DNA from: Actinomycetota bacterium
GTDB taxonomy: Bacteria; Actinomycetota; Actinomycetes; Propionibacteriales; Propionibacteriaceae
Direction: 5' to 3'
Assembly (NCBI GenBank): GCA_020161015.1
Contig: JAIUOT010000026.1
Span: 1-42,248, forward strand
DNA: 42,248 bases
Below the pieces are notes generated by a model. It saw only the letters and a list, made by a program, of their open reading frames with translations. It was not told the DNA's origin and ran no database searches. A program made the translations under genes and the position numbers. Shown one piece after another: positions 6,999 to 15,630 of this stretch (its first letter is position 1; each line of letters opens with the position of its first letter).

Positions 6999-7870
6999 AC
7001 GGAACAGCGGTGAACGGATCCGACCTGCTCAAGATCGCGGTGCCCAACAAGGGCTCCCTCGCCGAGGCTGCCACCGGCATGCTCCGCGAGGCGGGCTACC
7101 GGCAGCGCCACGACGCCAAGGAACTGGTGCTCGTCGACGACGCCAACGGCGTCGAGTTCTACTACCTGCGTCCCCGTGACATCGCCGTGTACGTGGGGGA
7201 GGGCACCCTCGACCTCGGCATCACCGGACGCGACATGCTGCTCGACTCCGGCGCGGAGGCCGAAGAGGTGATGGCCCTGGGCTTCGGCGGCACCCGGTTC
7301 CGGTTCGCCGCCCCCGGAGGCTCGGGGATGCAGGTCGCCGACCTCGCCGGGCTGCGCATCGCCACCTCCTACCCGGGACTGGTCCGCACCTACCTGGAGA
7401 GCCACGGCGTGTCGGCGCGGCTGATCCACCTCGACGGCGCCGTGGAGAGCTCGGTGCGGCTGGGTGTCGCCGACGTCGTGGCCGATGTCGTCGAGACGGG
7501 GACGACGCTGAAGCGCGCCGGGCTGGAGCTCTTCGGCGACGCGATCCTGGAGTCCGAGGCGATCCTGATCCACCGCAGCGGCGGCGTCCCCCCGGCCGGG
7601 CTCGACCTGCTCCAGCGCCGCCTGAACGGCGTGATCACGGCCCGCGACTACCTGATGGTCGACTACAACGTGCCCCGCGAGCTGCTGGACGCCGCGTGCC
7701 GCGTCACCCCCGGGCTGGACGCGCCGACGGTCTCCCCGCTGGCCAAGGACGGCTGGGTCGCCGTGCGCGCGATGATCCCGGCGAAGGAGGCCCAGCAGAT
7801 CATGGACTCCCTGTGGGACACCGGCGCGGACGCCATCCTGGTCACCAGCATCCACGCCTGCCGCCTGTAG
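6995..7870 (+). CDS. hisG: ATP phosphoribosyltransferase HisG (long form)
   Basis: HisG condenses ATP with PRPP, the committed and histidine-inhibited first step of histidine synthesis. The 291-residue product is the long, HisZ-independent form: a bilobal catalytic region ([39 protein letters not shown]) and a C-terminal ACT-like regulatory domain (about 215-291, ending [11 protein letters not shown]). GTG 6995 overlaps the hisE stop; GTG 7010 is an alternative start five codons in. No transcription gap separates it from hisE. Confidence 0.96.
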   Translation: MNGTAVNGSDLLKIAVPNKGSLAEAATGMLREAGYRQRHDAKELVLVDDANGVEFYYLRPRDIAVYVGEGTLDLGITGRDMLLDSGAEAEEVMALGFGGTRFRFAAPGGSGMQVADLAGLRIATSYPGLVRTYLESHGVSARLIHLDGAVESSVRLGVADVVADVVETGTTLKRAGLELFGDAILESEAILIHRSGGVPPAGLDLLQRRLNGVITARDYLMVDYNVPRELLDAACRVTPGLDAPTVSPLAKDGWVAVRAMIPAKEAQQIMDSLWDTGADAILVTSIHACRL

Positions 7871-7872
7871 CC

Positions 7873-8388
7873 GTGTCCACGCTCGGCCGCCCCAGCGCGG
7901 CGTACTCCGGTGACCGGGGGGACCCGGATCCGCAGCTCCGCGCGCTGCTGGCCGGCGCCGGCGACCACGAGGGGTACCTCACCGCCGTGGCCGCGCTGTG
8001 CACGGCCCGCTTCCTGCTCCCGGTGGTCGCCGTCGGCGACGACGGCGGGGACGGGCCCGACCCCACCCGGCACGCCCAGCTCCAGGCCGCGCAGCTCGTC
8101 GCGGCCGACGGACGGACGGCGCTGCCGGCGTTCACCGGGCTGGACTCGCTGACCGCCTGGAAGGCCGACGCCCGGCCGGTGCCGTGTCGCCTGGACGAAC
8201 TCGCCGCGTCCGCGGTCGAGCAGGGCTCGGTCGCCGTGCTGGTCGACGTCGCCGGGCCGCACCCGCTGGTGATCGAGGGCGAGCTGCTGGCAGAACTGGC
8301 ACGCGGGCGGCGCGTCGTCCGCCTCGACGACGGTGGCTGGGGGTGGCTGTACGCCGCCGATTCGTCGCCCGAGGCCTCCAACGGCTAG
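7873..8388 (+). CDS. SseB-family protein
   Basis: The 171-residue protein begins at a GTG two bases after the hisG stop. It resembles the actinobacterial SseB N-domain family: an LLAGAGDHEGYLTAVAALCTARFLLPVV opening region, a central ALPAFTGLDSLTAW motif and a PHPLVIEGELLAELA helix. The role is unknown; the gene is frequently found just before infC in actinomycetes. The infC -10 hexamer overlaps its stop codon. Confidence 0.8.
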   Translation: MSTLGRPSAAYSGDRGDPDPQLRALLAGAGDHEGYLTAVAALCTARFLLPVVAVGDDGGDGPDPTRHAQLQAAQLVAADGRTALPAFTGLDSLTAWKADARPVPCRLDELAASAVEQGSVAVLVDVAGPHPLVIEGELLAELARGRRVVRLDDGGWGWLYAADSSPEASNG

Positions 8389-8391
8389 ACT
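8386..8391 (+). promoter_or_regulatory. Candidate -10 of the infC operon
   Basis: TAGACT fits TANNNT and includes the stop codon of the preceding gene. It would start a leader of about 190 bases before infC. A -35 element is not clear. Confidence 0.5.
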
Positions 8392-8397
8392 GGCCCG

Positions 8398-8587
8398 GAT
8401 CGACTGCGCCGTGAGGTGGCAGTCCGCACAAGTGGAGTCCTGAACTCCCACCTGATCGCCCCCGGTGACAGGTCGGTACGCGCGAGGCGGTGCCACGGCA
8501 CCGTCCGTCCTTCAGGGTCTCCGCATGCGCGGGGGCCCTTCTTCGTGTGCAGCCGGTCGGCAGACGAACACCAGCCTTGGAGGACAC
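8398..8587 (+). promoter_or_regulatory. Structured infC-rpmI-rplT leader with attenuator-like hairpin
   Basis: Three stems are visible: GTGGAGT/ACTCCCAC with one bulged base (about 8430-8452), CGGTGCC/GGCACCG (8488-8494/8497-8503), and a 10-bp stem 8515-8524/8529-8538 (two G-U pairs, loop ATGC) followed at once by TTCTTC. The last has the form of an intrinsic terminator about 45 bases before infC. In Bacillus, L20 controls this operon by leader attenuation; an analogous loop here is inference. Confidence 0.6.
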
Positions 8588-9277
8588 ATCAGCACTGAAC
8601 CGCGGATCAACGATCGCATCCACGTCAACGAGGTGCGCCTGGTCGGCCCTGCCGGCGAGCAGGTGGGCATCGTGCGGATCGAGGACGCCCTGCGCCTGGC
8701 GCGGGAGGCCGATCTCGACCTGGTCGAGGTGGCCCCGATGGCCCGCCCGCCGGTCGCGAAGTTGATGGACTACGGCAAGTTCAAGTACGAGGCGGCCCAA
8801 AAGGCCCGCGAGTCGCGGCGCAACCAGACCAACACGGTGATCAAGGAGATGAAGCTCCGCCCCAAGATCGACTCCCACGACTACGAGACCAAGAAGGGTC
8901 ACGTCGTGCGGTTCCTGAAGGCCGGGGACAAGGTGAAGATCACCATCATGTTCCGCGGACGCGAGCAGAGCAGGCCCGAACTGGGCTTCAACCTGCTGAA
9001 GAAGCTCGCCGACGACGTCGCCGAGGACGGCTTCATCGAGTCGGCCCCGAAGCAGGACGGCCGCAACATGCTGATGGTGCTCTCGCCGACGCGGAAGAAG
9101 ACCGAGGCCAAGGTCGAGGTCGAGGCGGCGAAGGCCGCGAAGGCGGCCACCCGGGCCGCCGCCGCCGAGGCCGAGCGCCAGCAGGAGGCGGAACTGAGGG
9201 CGGCCGCAGCTGCGGCGGCCCAGCCGAAGAAGAAGCGGGGTCCGGCGGACAACATGGACCCGGACATCGACCTGTAG
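8588..9277 (+). CDS. infC: Translation initiation factor IF-3 (ATC start)
   Basis: IF-3 binds the 30S subunit, prevents early 50S joining and checks initiator tRNA and start codon. The conserved N-terminus [10 protein letters not shown] begins directly after ATC 8588, which has GGAGG at 8579-8583; no ATG, GTG or TTG lies nearby in frame downstream. ATC is therefore the start, comparable to the AUU start of E. coli infC that allows IF-3 to repress itself. The N-domain ([16 protein letters not shown]), linker and C-domain (KMKLRPKI-like [21 protein letters not shown]) are complete by about residue 172. A 55-residue Ala/Lys/Glu-rich tail follows, seen in other actinobacterial IF-3 proteins. The product is 229 residues. 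Confidence 0.95.
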   Translation: MSTEPRINDRIHVNEVRLVGPAGEQVGIVRIEDALRLAREADLDLVEVAPMARPPVAKLMDYGKFKYEAAQKARESRRNQTNTVIKEMKLRPKIDSHDYETKKGHVVRFLKAGDKVKITIMFRGREQSRPELGFNLLKKLADDVAEDGFIESAPKQDGRNMLMVLSPTRKKTEAKVEVEAAKAAKAATRAAAAEAERQQEAELRAAAAAAAQPKKKRGPADNMDPDIDL

Positions 9278-9301
9278 GAAGAAAGAGTAAGGACACACGC
9301 T

Positions 9302-9508
9302 ATGCCGAAGATGAAGACCCACTCGGGTGCCAAGAAGCGCTTCCGGCTCACCGGCTCGGGCAAGGTCATGCACCGCCAGGCCGGCAAGATGCACCTCAAC
9401 GAGCACAAGCCGACCAGCCAGACCCGTCGTCTCGGCGGTGACAAGGTGGTGGCCAAGGGCGACGCCAAGAAGGCGCGTCGTCTCCTCGGCAGCTACAAGG
9501 CCAAGTGA
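9302..9508 (+). CDS. rpmI: Large ribosomal subunit protein L35
   Basis: Complete 68-residue L35, opening [21 protein letters not shown] and ending [13 protein letters not shown], highly basic. It lies between infC and rplT, 24 bp after infC, with AAGGA upstream of the ATG. The order infC-rpmI-rplT is conserved across bacteria and the genes share the leader above infC. Confidence 0.98.
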   Translation: MPKMKTHSGAKKRFRLTGSGKVMHRQAGKMHLNEHKPTSQTRRLGGDKVVAKGDAKKARRLLGSYKAK

Positions 9509-9545
9509 CGTCCAACCCCGATACGAAGACTGAGGAGTAACCCTT

Positions 9546-9914
9546 ATGGCACGCGTGAAGCGTTCCGTCAACGCGCAGAAGAAGCGTCGTGAGGTCCTGG
9601 ACGCCGCCTCCGGCTACCGGGGCCAGCGTTCCCGGCTGTACCGCAAGGCCAAGGAACAGCTGCTGCATTCCTACACCTACGCCTACCGTGACCGCCGCGC
9701 CCGCAAGGGCGACTTCCGGTCGCTGTGGATCCAGCGGATCAACGCGGCCTGCCGCGCCGAGGGCATGACCTACAACCGCTTCATCAGCGGCCTGAAGACC
9801 GCCGGCGTCGAGGTGGACCGCAAGATCCTCGCCGAGCTGGCCGTGAACGACAGCGGGGCGTTCGCCGCGCTCGTCGAGATCGCCAAGGCCAACCAGCCGG
9901 CCCAGGCCGCCTGA
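9546..9914 (+). CDS. rplT: Large ribosomal subunit protein L20
   Basis: Complete 122-residue L20, an early 23S assembly protein. Motifs include [52 protein letters not shown] and [15 protein letters not shown] precedes the ATG. L20 is the autoregulator of this operon in several other bacteria. A strong hairpin follows 15 bp after the stop. Confidence 0.98.
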   Translation: MARVKRSVNAQKKRREVLDAASGYRGQRSRLYRKAKEQLLHSYTYAYRDRRARKGDFRSLWIQRINAACRAEGMTYNRFISGLKTAGVEVDRKILAELAVNDSGAFAALVEIAKANQPAQAA

Positions 9915-9929
9915 GCCAACCCTTTCGGA

Positions 9930-9956
9930 CGGCCGGGCCCCCTTCGGGCCCGGCCG
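9930..9956 (+). terminator. Hairpin terminator after rplT
   Basis: CGGCCGGGCCC (9930-9940) pairs perfectly with 9946-9956 around a CCTTC loop. There is no T-run, as is common for strong actinobacterial hairpins. It probably ends the infC-rpmI-rplT transcript. Confidence 0.7.
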
Positions 9957-9987
9957 ATCCACTCCCCACTCGCCGAGGTGGAAGACG

Positions 9988-10851
9988 ATGAGCGTCGCAC
10001 CGATTGAACTCCCCGAGCCCTCACAGGCCGTCCTGAGGGCCGCCCGGGCGCTGCAGCGCCGGCAGGAGCGCAAGGAGACCGGCATGTTCCTGGTGGAGGG
10101 CCGGCAGGCCGTCCGCGAGGCCCTGCGGCTCCCGGGGGTGGTGGACGCCGTGTTCTTCCGCTGGGCATCGGCGATGGACAACATCGACCTGTTCGAGATG
10201 GCCAGGGACGCCGGCGTCGCGTACTACGGCGTGAGCGAGCAGAACCTCGCCACGCTGACCGACACCGTGACCCCGCAGGGCGTGGTCGCGGTCGCGCGGG
10301 CGATCGACGTGCCGCTGAGGACCGTCCTGGGCAAGAAGCCCAGGAAGGAAGACAAGCCGAAGAAGAAGCACCGTCGCAAGGACGTGTCGCTGGTCGTGAT
10401 CTGCGCCCAGGTGCGCGACCCGGGCAATGCCGGGACGGTGATCCGCTGCGCCGACGCGTTCGGGGCGGACGCCGTCATCCTCAGTTCCGACTCGGTCGAG
10501 GTGTACAACCCCAAGGTCGTCCGGGCGAGCGTGGGCAGCATCTTCCACCTGCCGATCGTGGTGGGTGCCGACCTGGGCGAGGCGATCGAGGCCTGCCGCG
10601 CGGCGGGGATGCAGATCTTCGCCACCGACGGTGCCGCGGGCACGGACCTGACCGACCTGGACGCCGAGCTGGACAAGCCGACCGCCTGGGTGATGGGCAA
10701 CGAGTCCTGGGGCCTGCCCGTCGAACACCTGGCCCTGGCCGACCACACCGTGGCCGTGCCCATCTACGGACAGGCGGAGAGCCTTAATCTGGCCACGGCG
10801 GCGGCAGTGTGCCTGTACGCCAGTGCCAGCGCGCAGCGCGCGTCCAACTGA
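9988..10851 (+). CDS. SpoU-type (TrmH family) rRNA 2'-O-methyltransferase
   Basis: The 287-residue protein has an N-terminal substrate-binding domain (GMFLVEGRQAVREAL) and a C-terminal SPOUT knot with the three SpoU motifs: ICAQVRDPGNAGTVIRCADAF, WVMGNESWGLP and VPIYGQAESLNLATAAAVCLY. SpoU enzymes methylate ribose 2'-OH in rRNA or tRNA with S-adenosylmethionine. Between the domains (about residues 115-133) lies a strongly basic Lys/Arg linker, probably an RNA contact. Position between rplT and pheS is usual for this 23S-type methyltransferase. The exact nucleotide target cannot be read from sequence. The ATG follows GAGGTGGAAGACG. Confidence 0.92.
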   Translation: MSVAPIELPEPSQAVLRAARALQRRQERKETGMFLVEGRQAVREALRLPGVVDAVFFRWASAMDNIDLFEMARDAGVAYYGVSEQNLATLTDTVTPQGVVAVARAIDVPLRTVLGKKPRKEDKPKKKHRRKDVSLVVICAQVRDPGNAGTVIRCADAFGADAVILSSDSVEVYNPKVVRASVGSIFHLPIVVGADLGEAIEACRAAGMQIFATDGAAGTDLTDLDAELDKPTAWVMGNESWGLPVEHLALADHTVAVPIYGQAESLNLATAAAVCLYASASAQRASN

Positions 10852-10873
10852 CCCGAAGGGGAAACCGATCACC

Positions 10874-11965
10874 GTGCCTGGAGACCAACCGGCCGACCTC
10901 TCCCAGACCGCGATCGACGCCGTGGTCGCCGACGCCCTGGCGGCCTTCGCCGCCGCGTCCACGAGCGCGGAGCTGAAGGAGGCGAGGCTCGCCCACGCCG
11001 GCGAACGCTCGCCGCTCGCCCTGGCCAACCGCGCCATCGGGACGCTGCCCGGCCCCGAGCGCAAGGACGCCGGCCAGCGACTGGGCGCGGCCCGCGCCGC
11101 GGTGAACGCTGCCCTCGCCGAACGCGAGGCGGGGATCGGCGCCGCTGAGCTCACGCAGCGCCTGGCGGCGGAGCGGATGGACGTCACGCTGCCGGTCGAG
11201 CTCGCCCCCGAGGGTGCCCCGCACCCGATCACCGCCCTGATGGACCTGATGGGCGACGTGTTCGTCGCGATGGGCTGGGAGATCGCCGAGGGCCCGGAGG
11301 CCGAGGGGGAGTGGCTGAACTTCGACGCGCTCAACATCGGTCCCGACCACCCGGCGCGCGGCACCACCGACACCCTGTTCGTCGCACCGCTGGAGAACCA
11401 CATCGTGCTGCGCACGCACACGTCACCGGTTCAGATCCGCTCGATGCTCGACCGTCCCCTGCCGATCTACGTCGTCTGCCCGGGCAAGGTGTACCGGGCC
11501 GACGAGTTCGACGCCACCCACGTGCCGGTGTTCCACCAGATCGAGGGCCTGGTGGTCGACAAGGGCATCTCGCTGGCCCACCTGAAGGGCACGCTCGACC
11601 ATCTCGCCCGCTCGATGTTCGGCGACGGCATCGAGACGAGGATGCGCCCGCACTACTTCCCGTTCACGGAGCCGTCGGCCGAGGTCGACCTGAAGTGCTT
11701 CGTGTGCCGGGGCGAGTCGGTCGGCAACCCGGACGCACCGTGCCGCACCTGCAAGTCGCAGGGCTGGATCGAGTGGGGCGGCTGCGGCGTGGTGAACCCG
11801 CGGGTGCTCGCCGCGTGCGGCATCGACACCGACACCTACTCCGGCTTCGCGTTCGGCATGGGCATCGAGCGGACGCTGATGTTCCGCAACAACGCCGCCG
11901 ACATGCGCGACATGGTCGAGGGCGACGTACGGTTCAGCCGCTCACTGAAGGGGATGGCACGATGA
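10874..11965 (+). CDS. pheS: Phenylalanine-tRNA ligase alpha subunit
   Basis: PheS is the catalytic chain of the alpha2-beta2 synthetase. The 363-residue product has the N-terminal coiled coil that contacts tRNA, class II motif 2 (TSPVQIRSML...YVVCPGKVYRAD), the FHQIEGLVVDKG strand, a Cys-rich segment CFVCRGE...CRTCKSQGWIEWGGCG and motif 3 GFAFGMGIERTLM. The GTG at 10874 is my start; it lies 12 bases after AGGGG. An ATC six bases earlier has better spacing but is a rare initiator. The stop overlaps the ATG of pheT. Confidence 0.95.
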   Translation: MPGDQPADLSQTAIDAVVADALAAFAAASTSAELKEARLAHAGERSPLALANRAIGTLPGPERKDAGQRLGAARAAVNAALAEREAGIGAAELTQRLAAERMDVTLPVELAPEGAPHPITALMDLMGDVFVAMGWEIAEGPEAEGEWLNFDALNIGPDHPARGTTDTLFVAPLENHIVLRTHTSPVQIRSMLDRPLPIYVVCPGKVYRADEFDATHVPVFHQIEGLVVDKGISLAHLKGTLDHLARSMFGDGIETRMRPHYFPFTEPSAEVDLKCFVCRGESVGNPDAPCRTCKSQGWIEWGGCGVVNPRVLAACGIDTDTYSGFAFGMGIERTLMFRNNAADMRDMVEGDVRFSRSLKGMAR

Positions 11966-14478
11966 GGGCGCCGCTGAGCTGGTTGGCAGAGCACGTCGAC
12001 CTGCCGGACGGCCTGACCGGGCGCGCGCTCGGCGAGGTGCTGATCCGCGCGGGCCTCGAGGTGGAGCGCGTCGAGGAGCTCGGCTCCGACGTCACCGGGC
12101 CGGTCGTGGTCGGCCGCGTCCTCGCCTACGCGGACGAGCCGCAGAAGAACGGCAAGACGATCCGCTGGGTGCAGGTCGACGTGGGCCCCGAGCACAACGA
12201 GCCGCACCCCGACTACCCGCAGGGCTGCCGCAGCGTGGTCTGCGGCGCGCACAACTTCGCCGTCGGCGACCTGGTGGTCGTCTCGCTCCCCGGTGCGGTG
12301 CTGGCCGGCGGATTCGCGATCGCCGCCCGCAAGACCTACGGCCACACCTCCGACGGCATGATCTGCGCCGAGGACGAACTCGGCATCGGCCACGACCACA
12401 CCGGCATCATCGTGCTGCCACCGGTCGACGACCACGGCCGCGCCCTCGAACCGGGAGACGACCCGGCAGGCGTCCTGCACCTGCGCGACGACGTGCTCGA
12501 GATCGACGTGAGCCCCGACATCGGCTACTGCCTCAGCATCCGGGGCCTGGCGCGCGAGGCGGGCCAGAACCTCGGCGTCCGGTTCACCGACGTGGTCGCC
12601 CGGACGACGCCCACCACCAGGGTGGACGGCTACCCCGTGCGGCTGGACGACGACGCGTGCCCGCTCTTCGTGGCCCTCGGCGTGTCCGGGATCGACCCGT
12701 CGCGCCCCACCCCGCGCTGGATGGCCCGCCGCCTGGTGATGGCGGGCATGCGCTCGATCTCGCTGGCCGTCGACATCACCAACTACGTGATGCTCGAGAC
12801 CGGGCAGCCGTTGCACGCCTACGACGCGTCGCTGCTGAAGGGCGAGATCGTCGTGCGCAAGGCGCGGGCGGGGGAGAGCCTGGTCACCCTGGACGACGTC
12901 ACCCGGGCGCTCGACCCCGACGACCTGCTGATCACCGACGACACCGGTCCGATCGGGCTCGCCGGCGTGATGGGCGGGCAGTCGACGGAGCTGCGTGAGA
13001 CCACCACGGAGGTGGTGATCGAGGCGGCCTCCTTCGACCCGACGACGATCTCGCGCACCCTGCGCCGCCACAACCTGCCCTCGGAGGCGTCCAAGCGGTT
13101 CCACCGCGGCGTCGACCCGGCCGCGGCGTACAGCGCCGCGCACCTGGCCGCCCGGCTCCTGGTCGAGCTGGCCGGCGGCACGCTCTCGGCGGCGGAGACC
13201 GTCGCCGGCGCGGTGCCGGCGATGCCGTCCCAGGCCATCGACGCGGACCTGCCCTCGAGGATCCTGGGCCTTCCGGTGTCCCGCGAGCGTGTGGTGGAGA
13301 TCCTGCGGGCCAGCGGCTGTGACGTCGAGATCGACGGCGACCGGCTGAGCATGGTGCCGCCGACGTGGCGTCCCGACCTGCGCGACCCCTACGACTACGT
13401 CGAGGAGGTCGGTCGCAAGATCGGCTTCGACAAGCTGCCCTCGATCGTGCCGCCGGCACCGGTGGGGCGTGGCCTCACCGCGGACCAGCGCGCGCGCCGG
13501 GCGATCGGCTCCCGCGTGGCCGCCGGCGGCTTCGTCGAGGTGCTGACGTTCCCGTTCGCCTCGGTCGAGGACCTCGACAGGATGGGCGTGCCGGACGACG
13601 ACCGGCGCCGGGCGCTCGTGCGCCTGGCCAACCCGCTCGCCGAGACCGCGCCCTTCCTGCGCACCTCGATCCTGCCCGGGCTGTTCGCCGCCGTGGGACG
13701 CAACACCTCGCGCGGCAACGACGACCTCGCCCTCTACGAGGCGGGACGGGTGTTCTTCGCCGGCTCCGGGGCGGCCACCCCCATCCCTTCGGTCGCCGGG
13801 CGCCCCTCCGCCGACGAGCTCGCGGCGATCGAGGCGGCCCTGCCGGTGCAGCCGCGCCACCTCGCGGCCGTGCTCTGCGGCCAGTGGCGACGCGCCGGGT
13901 GGCAGGGCGAGGCGGTCGAGGCGGGCTGGGCCCAGTCGTTCGCCTTCGCCGACCAGGCCGCCGCTGCCCTTGGTGCGACGCTGGAGCGTCGGCCCGCCGA
14001 CCAGGCGCCCTGGCACCCGGGCCGCTGTGCCGCGCTCGTCCTGGGAGGCGAGGTCGTCGGGCACGCCGGCGAACTCCACCCCGCGGTGGTGCGTGCCTTC
14101 GGTCTTCCGGCGCGGACGGCGGCGGTCGAGCTCGACCTCGACGCGCTCGTCCGGCTCGCGCCCGGCACGGGCTCCATCCTCCCGGTCTCGGGGCACCCCG
14201 TGGCCAAGGAGGACGTCGCCCTCGTCGTCGCCGACGGTGTCGGCGCCGGTGACGTCCGGCAGGCGCTGGTGGAGGGGGCAGGGGACCTGTTGGAGTCGAT
14301 CAGCCTGTTCGACGTGTTCACCGGCGGCCAGGTGCCGCCCGGTCACCGCTCGCTGGCCTTCGCCCTCCGCTTCCGGGCCCCGGACCGCACCCTGACCGAC
14401 GCGGAGACGGCGGCGGCGCGAGACGCGGCCGTGAGCCTGGCTGCCGAACGCTGCGGGGCCGTGCTGCGGGACTTCTAG
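11962..14478 (+). CDS. pheT: Phenylalanine-tRNA ligase beta subunit
   Basis: The 838-residue beta chain recognises tRNA-Phe and edits misacylated Tyr. Domains in order: N-terminal B1 (MRAPLSWLAEHVDLP), the EMAP/OB-fold tRNA-binding domain (about 40-160), B3/B4 editing domain (about 215-400, SISLAVDITNYVMLETGQPLHAYD), B5 DNA-binding-like domain (about 410-480), catalytic-like core and a C-terminal ferredoxin-fold anticodon-binding domain (about 745-838, starting PVSGHPVAKEDVALVV). Length is normal. The ATGA overlap with pheS couples the two subunits. Confidence 0.97.
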   Translation: MRAPLSWLAEHVDLPDGLTGRALGEVLIRAGLEVERVEELGSDVTGPVVVGRVLAYADEPQKNGKTIRWVQVDVGPEHNEPHPDYPQGCRSVVCGAHNFAVGDLVVVSLPGAVLAGGFAIAARKTYGHTSDGMICAEDELGIGHDHTGIIVLPPVDDHGRALEPGDDPAGVLHLRDDVLEIDVSPDIGYCLSIRGLAREAGQNLGVRFTDVVARTTPTTRVDGYPVRLDDDACPLFVALGVSGIDPSRPTPRWMARRLVMAGMRSISLAVDITNYVMLETGQPLHAYDASLLKGEIVVRKARAGESLVTLDDVTRALDPDDLLITDDTGPIGLAGVMGGQSTELRETTTEVVIEAASFDPTTISRTLRRHNLPSEASKRFHRGVDPAAAYSAAHLAARLLVELAGGTLSAAETVAGAVPAMPSQAIDADLPSRILGLPVSRERVVEILRASGCDVEIDGDRLSMVPPTWRPDLRDPYDYVEEVGRKIGFDKLPSIVPPAPVGRGLTADQRARRAIGSRVAAGGFVEVLTFPFASVEDLDRMGVPDDDRRRALVRLANPLAETAPFLRTSILPGLFAAVGRNTSRGNDDLALYEAGRVFFAGSGAATPIPSVAGRPSADELAAIEAALPVQPRHLAAVLCGQWRRAGWQGEAVEAGWAQSFAFADQAAAALGATLERRPADQAPWHPGRCAALVLGGEVVGHAGELHPAVVRAFGLPARTAAVELDLDALVRLAPGTGSILPVSGHPVAKEDVALVVADGVGAGDVRQALVEGAGDLLESISLFDVFTGGQVPPGHRSLAFALRFRAPDRTLTDAETAAARDAAVSLAAERCGAVLRDF

Positions 14479-14489
14479 GCACCGGTACC

Positions 14490-14528
14490 GACGGCGCGAG
14501 CGCCTCCTGCGGGAGGGCTCGCGCCGTC
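14490..14528 (+). terminator. Hairpin terminator after pheT
   Basis: GACGGCGCGAGC (14490-14501) pairs with its exact complement at 14517-14528; the enclosed GCCTCC and GGGAGG add further pairing. It lies 11 bases after the pheT stop. Confidence 0.75.
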
Positions 14529-14616
14529 TCCGTGTCCGGGGGTGCCGACGGCCCGGCCGTGGCGCCGTGGGGGCGGGCCACCACCGGGCACAGCTGCGCC
14601 ACAGAAATCGGCGATC

Positions 14617-14809
14617 GTCACCCGCGCGAGTGACCACCGGCAATTCGCTGGCGTCCCCCCACAGGTGACAACCCATTTTCGAGAACGTCCCCCAATGGGT
14701 GACAAGCCACATATTCACAACGTCCCCGAACGGGTGACCATGGCATTTCACAGAATGTCATCCGGGGGGGTGACAGTTACCCCTCGTGGGTGACCCTCTG
14801 CCGAGTGAC
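14617..14809. repeat. Array of imperfect dyads at about 35-bp spacing
   Basis: Dyads of the form GTCMCCC-N3..6-GGGTGAC begin at 14617, 14653, 14687, 14722, 14757 and 14776. Successive GTGAC cores lie at 14630, 14665, 14699, 14734, 14770, 14790 and 14805, giving steps of 35, 34, 35, 36, then 20+15. The sequence between cores is AT-richer than the surroundings and only loosely conserved (CCATTTTC, CACATATTC, GGCATTTC). The array lies upstream of the secretion operon. An operator array, a repeat family or a structured RNA are possible; none is proven. Confidence 0.75.
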
Positions 14810-14901
14810 AAGGGGTTTTGAGCCTCAGGATGCGGTCACGCTCAGGGTTTAACCACGATCAATACAACGGCCCCGTGAGGCCATCAAAGTTGGGTTCGAA
14901 G
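14810..14901. other. Non-coding spacer before the secretion operon
   Basis: The stretch is AT-richer than its surroundings, with a small GGCCCCGTGAGGCC palindrome-like element at about 14869-14882. No coding potential is seen. Confidence 0.5.
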
Positions 14902-14931
14902 TTGTTGCGTGAAAGATTCGCCGGTTAATCT
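14902..14931 (+). promoter_or_regulatory. Promoter of the secretion operon
   Basis: TTGTTG (14902-14907), an 18-base spacer and TAATCT (14926-14931) form a good vegetative-type promoter. AAAGGG (14964-14969) lies eight bases before the GTG at 14978. Confidence 0.6.
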
Positions 14932-14977
14932 CTAACCACTCATCCGACATTGGGGATATCACGAAAGGGTACGACAA

Positions 14978-15595
14978 GTGAGCAACACCACCACCGAGAC
15001 CAAGCGGCAGGGGAGCCGCAAGGTCGCAGCCATCCTCGCGGGGGGCCTCGTCCTCGGCGTGGGCACCATGGCGACGCTGGCCTCCTGGAACGACTCGGAG
15101 TACGCCAACGCGACGTTCACCGCCGGCTACTTCAACCTCGAAGGTGCCGTCGACGCCAGCCAGGCGAGCTTCTCGCAGCACTCGACCAGCGGCGCCGCCG
15201 GGGCACTGAGCTTCACCGCCCCCTTCAACAACCTGACCCCGACCGACGTCGTCGCCGCGCCGTACGCGCTCCGCCTCGCCGCCGGCACCACCAACAACGC
15301 GCAGGTGAACCTGGTGGCCTCCACCAACACCGGCACCGTGACCAACCTGACCTACGAGGTCGTGAAGACCGCCACCCCGGGCTGCACCACCAGCACCACC
15401 GGCACCCCGGTCGTCCCGGCCGGCACCGCGATCAACTCCGTGACCGGCGCCTCGTCCTTCACCCTCGCCATGGGTTCACCGACCACCACCGCCGGCGCCC
15501 CCGCCTACCTGTGCTTCAAGGTGACCGCCGGCAGCGGCCTCGCCCAGAGCCAGACCGGCAGCGTCACCTGGCAGTTCCAGGCCGTCTCGCAGTAA
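14978..15595 (+). CDS. Small exported protein with SipW-type signal peptide
   Basis: The 205-residue protein has a basic N-terminus (KRQGSRK), a hydrophobic stretch at 16-34 and then ATLASWNDSEYANATFTAG. This is the SipW-dependent type of signal, in which cleavage lies near ATLA/S rather than at a classical AXA followed by mature acidic sequence. The mature part is Thr/Ser/Ala-rich and predicted all-beta, with two cysteines (C136, C179) able to form a disulfide. TasA and camelysin are known proteins with this kind of signal, TasA being a fibre-forming matrix protein. The mature part cannot be assigned to a family by eye. The next gene encodes a matching signal peptidase. The start is GTG with AAAGGG upstream. 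Confidence 0.85.
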   Translation: MSNTTTETKRQGSRKVAAILAGGLVLGVGTMATLASWNDSEYANATFTAGYFNLEGAVDASQASFSQHSTSGAAGALSFTAPFNNLTPTDVVAAPYALRLAAGTTNNAQVNLVASTNTGTVTNLTYEVVKTATPGCTTSTTGTPVVPAGTAINSVTGASSFTLAMGSPTTTAGAPAYLCFKVTAGSGLAQSQTGSVTWQFQAVSQ

Positions 15596-15630
15596 CACCG
15601 GCCGACCCGAAGTAACCCCTATCCCGGACT

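Noticed and set aside
8465-8587. N-terminal extension of IF-3 from ATG 8465
   Set aside because: The extension crosses the leader hairpin, has no similarity to IF-3, and the conserved start follows GGAGG and ATC.
11836-14751. 971-residue minus-strand frame opposite pheT
   Set aside because: Shadow of pheT, which has full-length family structure.
14617-14809. CRISPR array
   Set aside because: The step is regular (about 35 bp) but the repeats are short imperfect dyads that vary between units, the spacers resemble one another, and no cas gene is near.
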